DNA of 7,738 bases, from contig JAXDKI010000348.1 of NCBI GenBank assembly GCA_034667245.1, positions 1-7,738 on the forward strand, written 5' to 3'. The stretch's first letter is position 1. The number at the start of each line of letters is the position of its first letter. The notes beneath the pieces are model-generated. The model searched no databases. It had not been told where the DNA came from and saw nothing but the letters and a program-made list of their open reading frames with translations. Positions 6,670 through 7,738 of the stretch are shown here, one piece after another. The translations under genes were made by a program, and so were the position numbers. The DNA comes from DATBFX01 sp034667245. Lineage in GTDB: Bacteria > Chloroflexota > Chloroflexia > Thermomicrobiales > UBA6265.

Positions 6670-6756
6670 CGAGTAGCGGCGAGACAGCCGCAGTTGGGCA
6701 ACTCGTCGCATTTGCGAGAACGATGCGGGGCACTGAATGTAGAGACGAGTGGATGG

Positions 6757-6799
6757 CTCGGCGGGTGCCGACGGGATCCGTGCGTGCGGTCCCACCGAG
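6757..6799. repeat. Interrupted inverted repeat
   Basis: CTCGGCGGG at 6757-6765 and CCCACCGAG at 6791-6799 pair at eight of nine positions. Between them, GGGATC and GGTCCC form a nested inner stem with one G-T pair. It could fold as a branched hairpin in either transcript. It lies directly against the next repeat. Confidence 0.45.
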
Positions 6800-6804
6800 A
6801 ACGG

Positions 6805-6848
6805 CCCTCACCCCCGACCCCTCTTCCGCTCCACAGGAGAGGGGAGGG
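6805..6848. repeat. Dispersed-type intergenic hairpin repeat (CCCTCACCCC...GGGGAGGG)
   Basis: CCCCTCT at 6818-6824 pairs perfectly with AGAGGGG at 6838-6844, within an element running from CCCTCACCCCC to GGGGAGGG. Its spurious translations (PPTPLPLHRRGEG) are ones I recall from dispersed intergenic repeats in many high-GC environmental genomes. This is family recognition from memory, not a search. It lies between convergent gene ends and may slow or end transcription, though there is no T-run. Confidence 0.65.
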
Positions 6849-6955
6849 TTGCTCTGGGGGTGGGCGCCTGCTGGTGGCGCCGCTGGGCAGACGGTAGGGA
6901 CGAACGGAACACTCCGGGTTGTGGTGACCGGGGACCATCCGGGAACGGGTAGGCC

Positions 6956-6997
6956 CTGCCCAGGCCCGCACTCCGCCCGAGTGTGCCACTTGGGCAG
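6956..6997. repeat. 42-nt hairpin with nested stems
   Basis: The outer arms CTGCCCA (6956-6962) and TGGGCAG (6991-6997) are perfect complements. Inside, GGC pairs with GCC, and CACTC (6969-6973) pairs with GAGTG (6979-6983) around CGCCC. The left edge of the minus-strand -10 box at 6999 almost touches it, so a transcript from that promoter would begin inside the hairpin and keep the inner stems. Confidence 0.6.
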
Positions 6998-6998
6998 G

Positions 6999-7027
6999 AT
7001 AATAGATCGGGTGATTCTATTTGTCAA
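6999..7027 (-). promoter_or_regulatory. Near-consensus sigma-70 promoter, minus strand, no gene behind it
   Basis: The minus strand has a perfect -35 TTGACA (plus-strand 7022-7027), an exact 17-bp spacer and -10 TATTAT (plus-strand 6999-7004, five of six matches). It lies in an AT-richer patch of an otherwise GC-rich region. Transcription would start near 6992 and run left into the gene-free space and then antisense to the Gfo/Idh/MocA 3' end. No protein-coding gene follows, so the product may be a small or antisense RNA, or the site may be inactive. Confidence 0.55.
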
Positions 7028-7028
7028 T

Positions 7029-7044
7029 ACCCTTGTGCAAGGGT
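7029..7044. promoter_or_regulatory. Operator-like palindrome upstream of the minus-strand promoter
   Basis: ACCCTTG at 7029-7035 and CAAGGGT at 7038-7044 are perfect inverted arms with a 2-bp centre. The spacing is too tight for a good RNA hairpin but suits a dimeric regulator. Its centre lies about 44 bp upstream of the predicted start near 6992, abutting the -35 box, a usual place for an activator. The regulator is unknown. Confidence 0.45.
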
Positions 7045-7149
7045 GAGGGCGGGAATCTGTAGGATGGTTCGAGGTACATCGAGGAACGGGGCTGGGCGAA
7101 CGGTTTTCGACCGCCGTGCCTCGGGTCTGGAGAGATCCGCTATTCCGCG

Positions 7150-7398
7150 TTAGCTCCCGGCTGGGACGAGATCGTCGATCTCGACGACGGTCATGAGGGC
7201 AGGCGTGTCTTCGTGCGGGATCGGCTCGCCGATTTCTGCGAGGGCCGCGACGTGTCCGGCGATGGCCTCGCGGGCCCGCTCCAATGCTTCCGGGACAGTC
7301 GCGCCTTGGGTGAAGCAACCTGGAAGTGCCGGGACGGTGACGGCATAGCCCGGCCCTTCCGGGTCCCATTCCAGCAGTACGGTGTAGCGCCGAGTCAT
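7150..7398 (-). CDS. hicB: HicB-family antitoxin, short form
   Basis: This 82-residue protein has the partial RNase H-like fold of HicB antitoxins: strand YTVLLEWDPE at 5-14, the hallmark GYAVTVPALPGCFTQG at 17-32, then the helix TVPEALERAREAIAGHVAAL at 34-53 and a proline- and acid-rich linker to a final strand MTVVEI at 69-74. Such proteins bind and neutralise HicA. No C-terminal helix-turn-helix or ribbon-helix-helix domain is visible, so DNA binding for autoregulation is not explained by this protein alone. ATG 7398 overlaps the hicA stop by 4 nt (ATGA), so translation is coupled. The stop is TAA at 7152-7150. The fold and the partner make the assignment strong. Solitary UPF0150-type proteins look alike, but the hicA neighbour settles it. 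Confidence 0.92.
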   Translation of the reverse strand: MTRRYTVLLEWDPEGPGYAVTVPALPGCFTQGATVPEALERAREAIAGHVAALAEIGEPIPHEDTPALMTVVEIDDLVPAGS

Positions 7399-7628
7399 TT
7401 CAAAAGCATCCTGAACTCATCGGCGGTCAGACCAGCCTGCCGCAAGATGCTCTTCAGGATAGCAGGAAAGATCGTCTCGCCGGCATGATCGGGAACCGTC
7501 ACAAGTCCGGGTCGATCAGGATGGCGAAAGTGCTTGTGACTACCGGTGGTGCGAACGTGTTCCCAGCCACCATTCCGAAGAGCCGAGATGACTTCTCGTG
7601 CCGTCAGGCGAGGCAAGCGTTCTGGCAT
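7395..7628 (-). CDS. hicA: HicA-family mRNA interferase toxin
   Basis: This 77-residue protein has the double-stranded-RNA-binding-like fold of HicA toxins, which cleave mRNA when free of HicB. Landmarks are the N-terminal LTAREVISALRNGGWEHVR at 8-26, the catalytic motif GSHKHFRHP at 29-37 with H31 the expected active residue, LVTVPDHAGETI at 42-53, and the C-terminal helix LKSILRQAGLTADEF at 58-72. All core elements are present, so the toxin looks intact. ATG 7628 follows AGGACTCT, a usable ribosome site. It is the first gene of the pair, the toxin-first order common in hicAB loci. Regulation is probably through the promoter and inverted repeats at 7655-7701. Its role (stress, mobile DNA stabilisation or phage defence) cannot be told here; no mobile element is visible inside the window. 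Confidence 0.94.
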   Translation of the reverse strand: MPERLPRLTAREVISALRNGGWEHVRTTGSHKHFRHPDRPGLVTVPDHAGETIFPAILKSILRQAGLTADEFRMLLK

Positions 7629-7654
7629 AGAGTCCTGACCTCAATTCGAGCGAC

Positions 7655-7677
7655 CGCACAGATGATGTGCGATCATC
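7655..7677. promoter_or_regulatory. Two overlapping inverted repeats, candidate hicAB operator
   Basis: CGCACA (7655-7660) and TGTGCG (7666-7671) form one perfect 6-bp inverted repeat with 5-bp spacer. GATGAT (7661-7666) and ATCATC (7672-7677) form another with the same spacer, offset by 6 bp. They overlap the predicted -10 and start site. They could be a repressor site for a HicB-containing complex, or two mutually exclusive hairpins in the leader RNA. Confidence 0.5.
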
Positions 7678-7701
7678 AGGTCGGGCATGATCCAGCGTCA
7701 A
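7672..7701 (-). promoter_or_regulatory. Predicted hicAB promoter
   Basis: The minus strand has -35 TTGACG (plus-strand 7696-7701, five of six matches) and, after 18 bp, -10 GATGAT (plus-strand 7672-7677, four of six). Transcription would start near 7665, about 37 nt before hicA. The -10 box is one arm of an inverted repeat, as expected of a repressible promoter. Confidence 0.45.
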
Positions 7702-7738
7702 CTCCATTGAGGATAGGAGAAACACCAACTCGCGCTGC

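Larger units (their letters stand above)
6670..7149. other. 480-nt gene-free convergent intergenic region
   Basis: No credible coding sequence lies between the ends of the Gfo/Idh/MocA gene and hicB. Open frames here have proline- and arginine-rich compositions typical of translated repeats. The region holds three inverted-repeat elements (6757-6799, 6805-6848, 6956-6997), a promoter-like site on the minus strand (6999-7027) next to a palindrome (7029-7044), and a locally AT-richer patch at about 6997-7040. A weak stem CGGT-TTTCG-ACCG at 7101-7113 follows hicB but lacks a T-run. Confidence 0.75.

Noticed and set aside
6525..6989. Minus-strand open frames downstream of the orphan promoter
   Set aside because: They run through repeat DNA and antisense to the Gfo/Idh/MocA gene, with compositions typical of translated repeats; no protein product is supported.
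6670..7149. tRNA, SRP, RNase P or known riboswitch
   Set aside because: No cloverleaf, GGAAGC-type SRP loop or other known core was found in the hairpins on either strand.
1..7738. CRISPR array, transposase or attachment site
   Set aside because: There are no regularly spaced repeats, no transposase or integrase gene, and only isolated intergenic palindromes.

Overview
GC-rich bacterial DNA with six enzyme or pathway genes and one toxin-antitoxin pair, plus three repeat-bearing intergenic spaces. The large molybdopterin hydroxylase subunit, two luciferase-like (LLM, F420/FMN-type) oxidoreductases and intergenic palindromes of a kind common in Chloroflexota suggest a Thermomicrobia-like Chloroflexota genome. 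This is inference, and a high-GC actinobacterium is not excluded.

Layout. Positions 1-90 hold a palindrome and a ribosome binding site but no clear gene. Genes 91-2448 (xanthine dehydrogenase/CoxL-family catalytic subunit) and 2465-3520 (LLM oxidoreductase resembling methylenetetrahydromethanopterin reductase) form a + strand pair 16 nt apart. A convergent gap (3521-3732) carries a large imperfect inverted repeat. A minus-strand operon then reads, in transcription order, REDY/HapK-like small protein (5477-5169), second LLM oxidoreductase (5084-4146) and SnoaL/NTF2-like protein (4134-3733). A divergent intergenic region (5478-5628) separates it from a + strand Gfo/Idh/MocA dehydrogenase (5629-6669). 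A second convergent gap (6670-7149, 480 nt) has no credible gene but several hairpins and a near-consensus minus-strand promoter with no gene behind it. The right end is a minus-strand hicA-hicB pair (7628-7150) with a promoter-like region and overlapping inverted repeats at 7655-7701.

How it may work together. The Moco hydroxylase, two LLM flavoenzymes, a SnoaL-like protein, a HapK-like protein and an NAD(P)-dependent dehydrogenase form a plausible small-molecule oxidation neighbourhood, such as catabolism of a heterocycle or other aromatic compound. No substrate can be named from sequence. The FAD and 2Fe-2S partner subunits needed by the Moco enzyme are not in the window. hicAB is unrelated accessory DNA. 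The items most worth a second look are the LLM gene whose N-terminal strand is encoded without a usable start codon, the orphan promoter with its adjoining palindrome, and the overlapping operators upstream of hicA.
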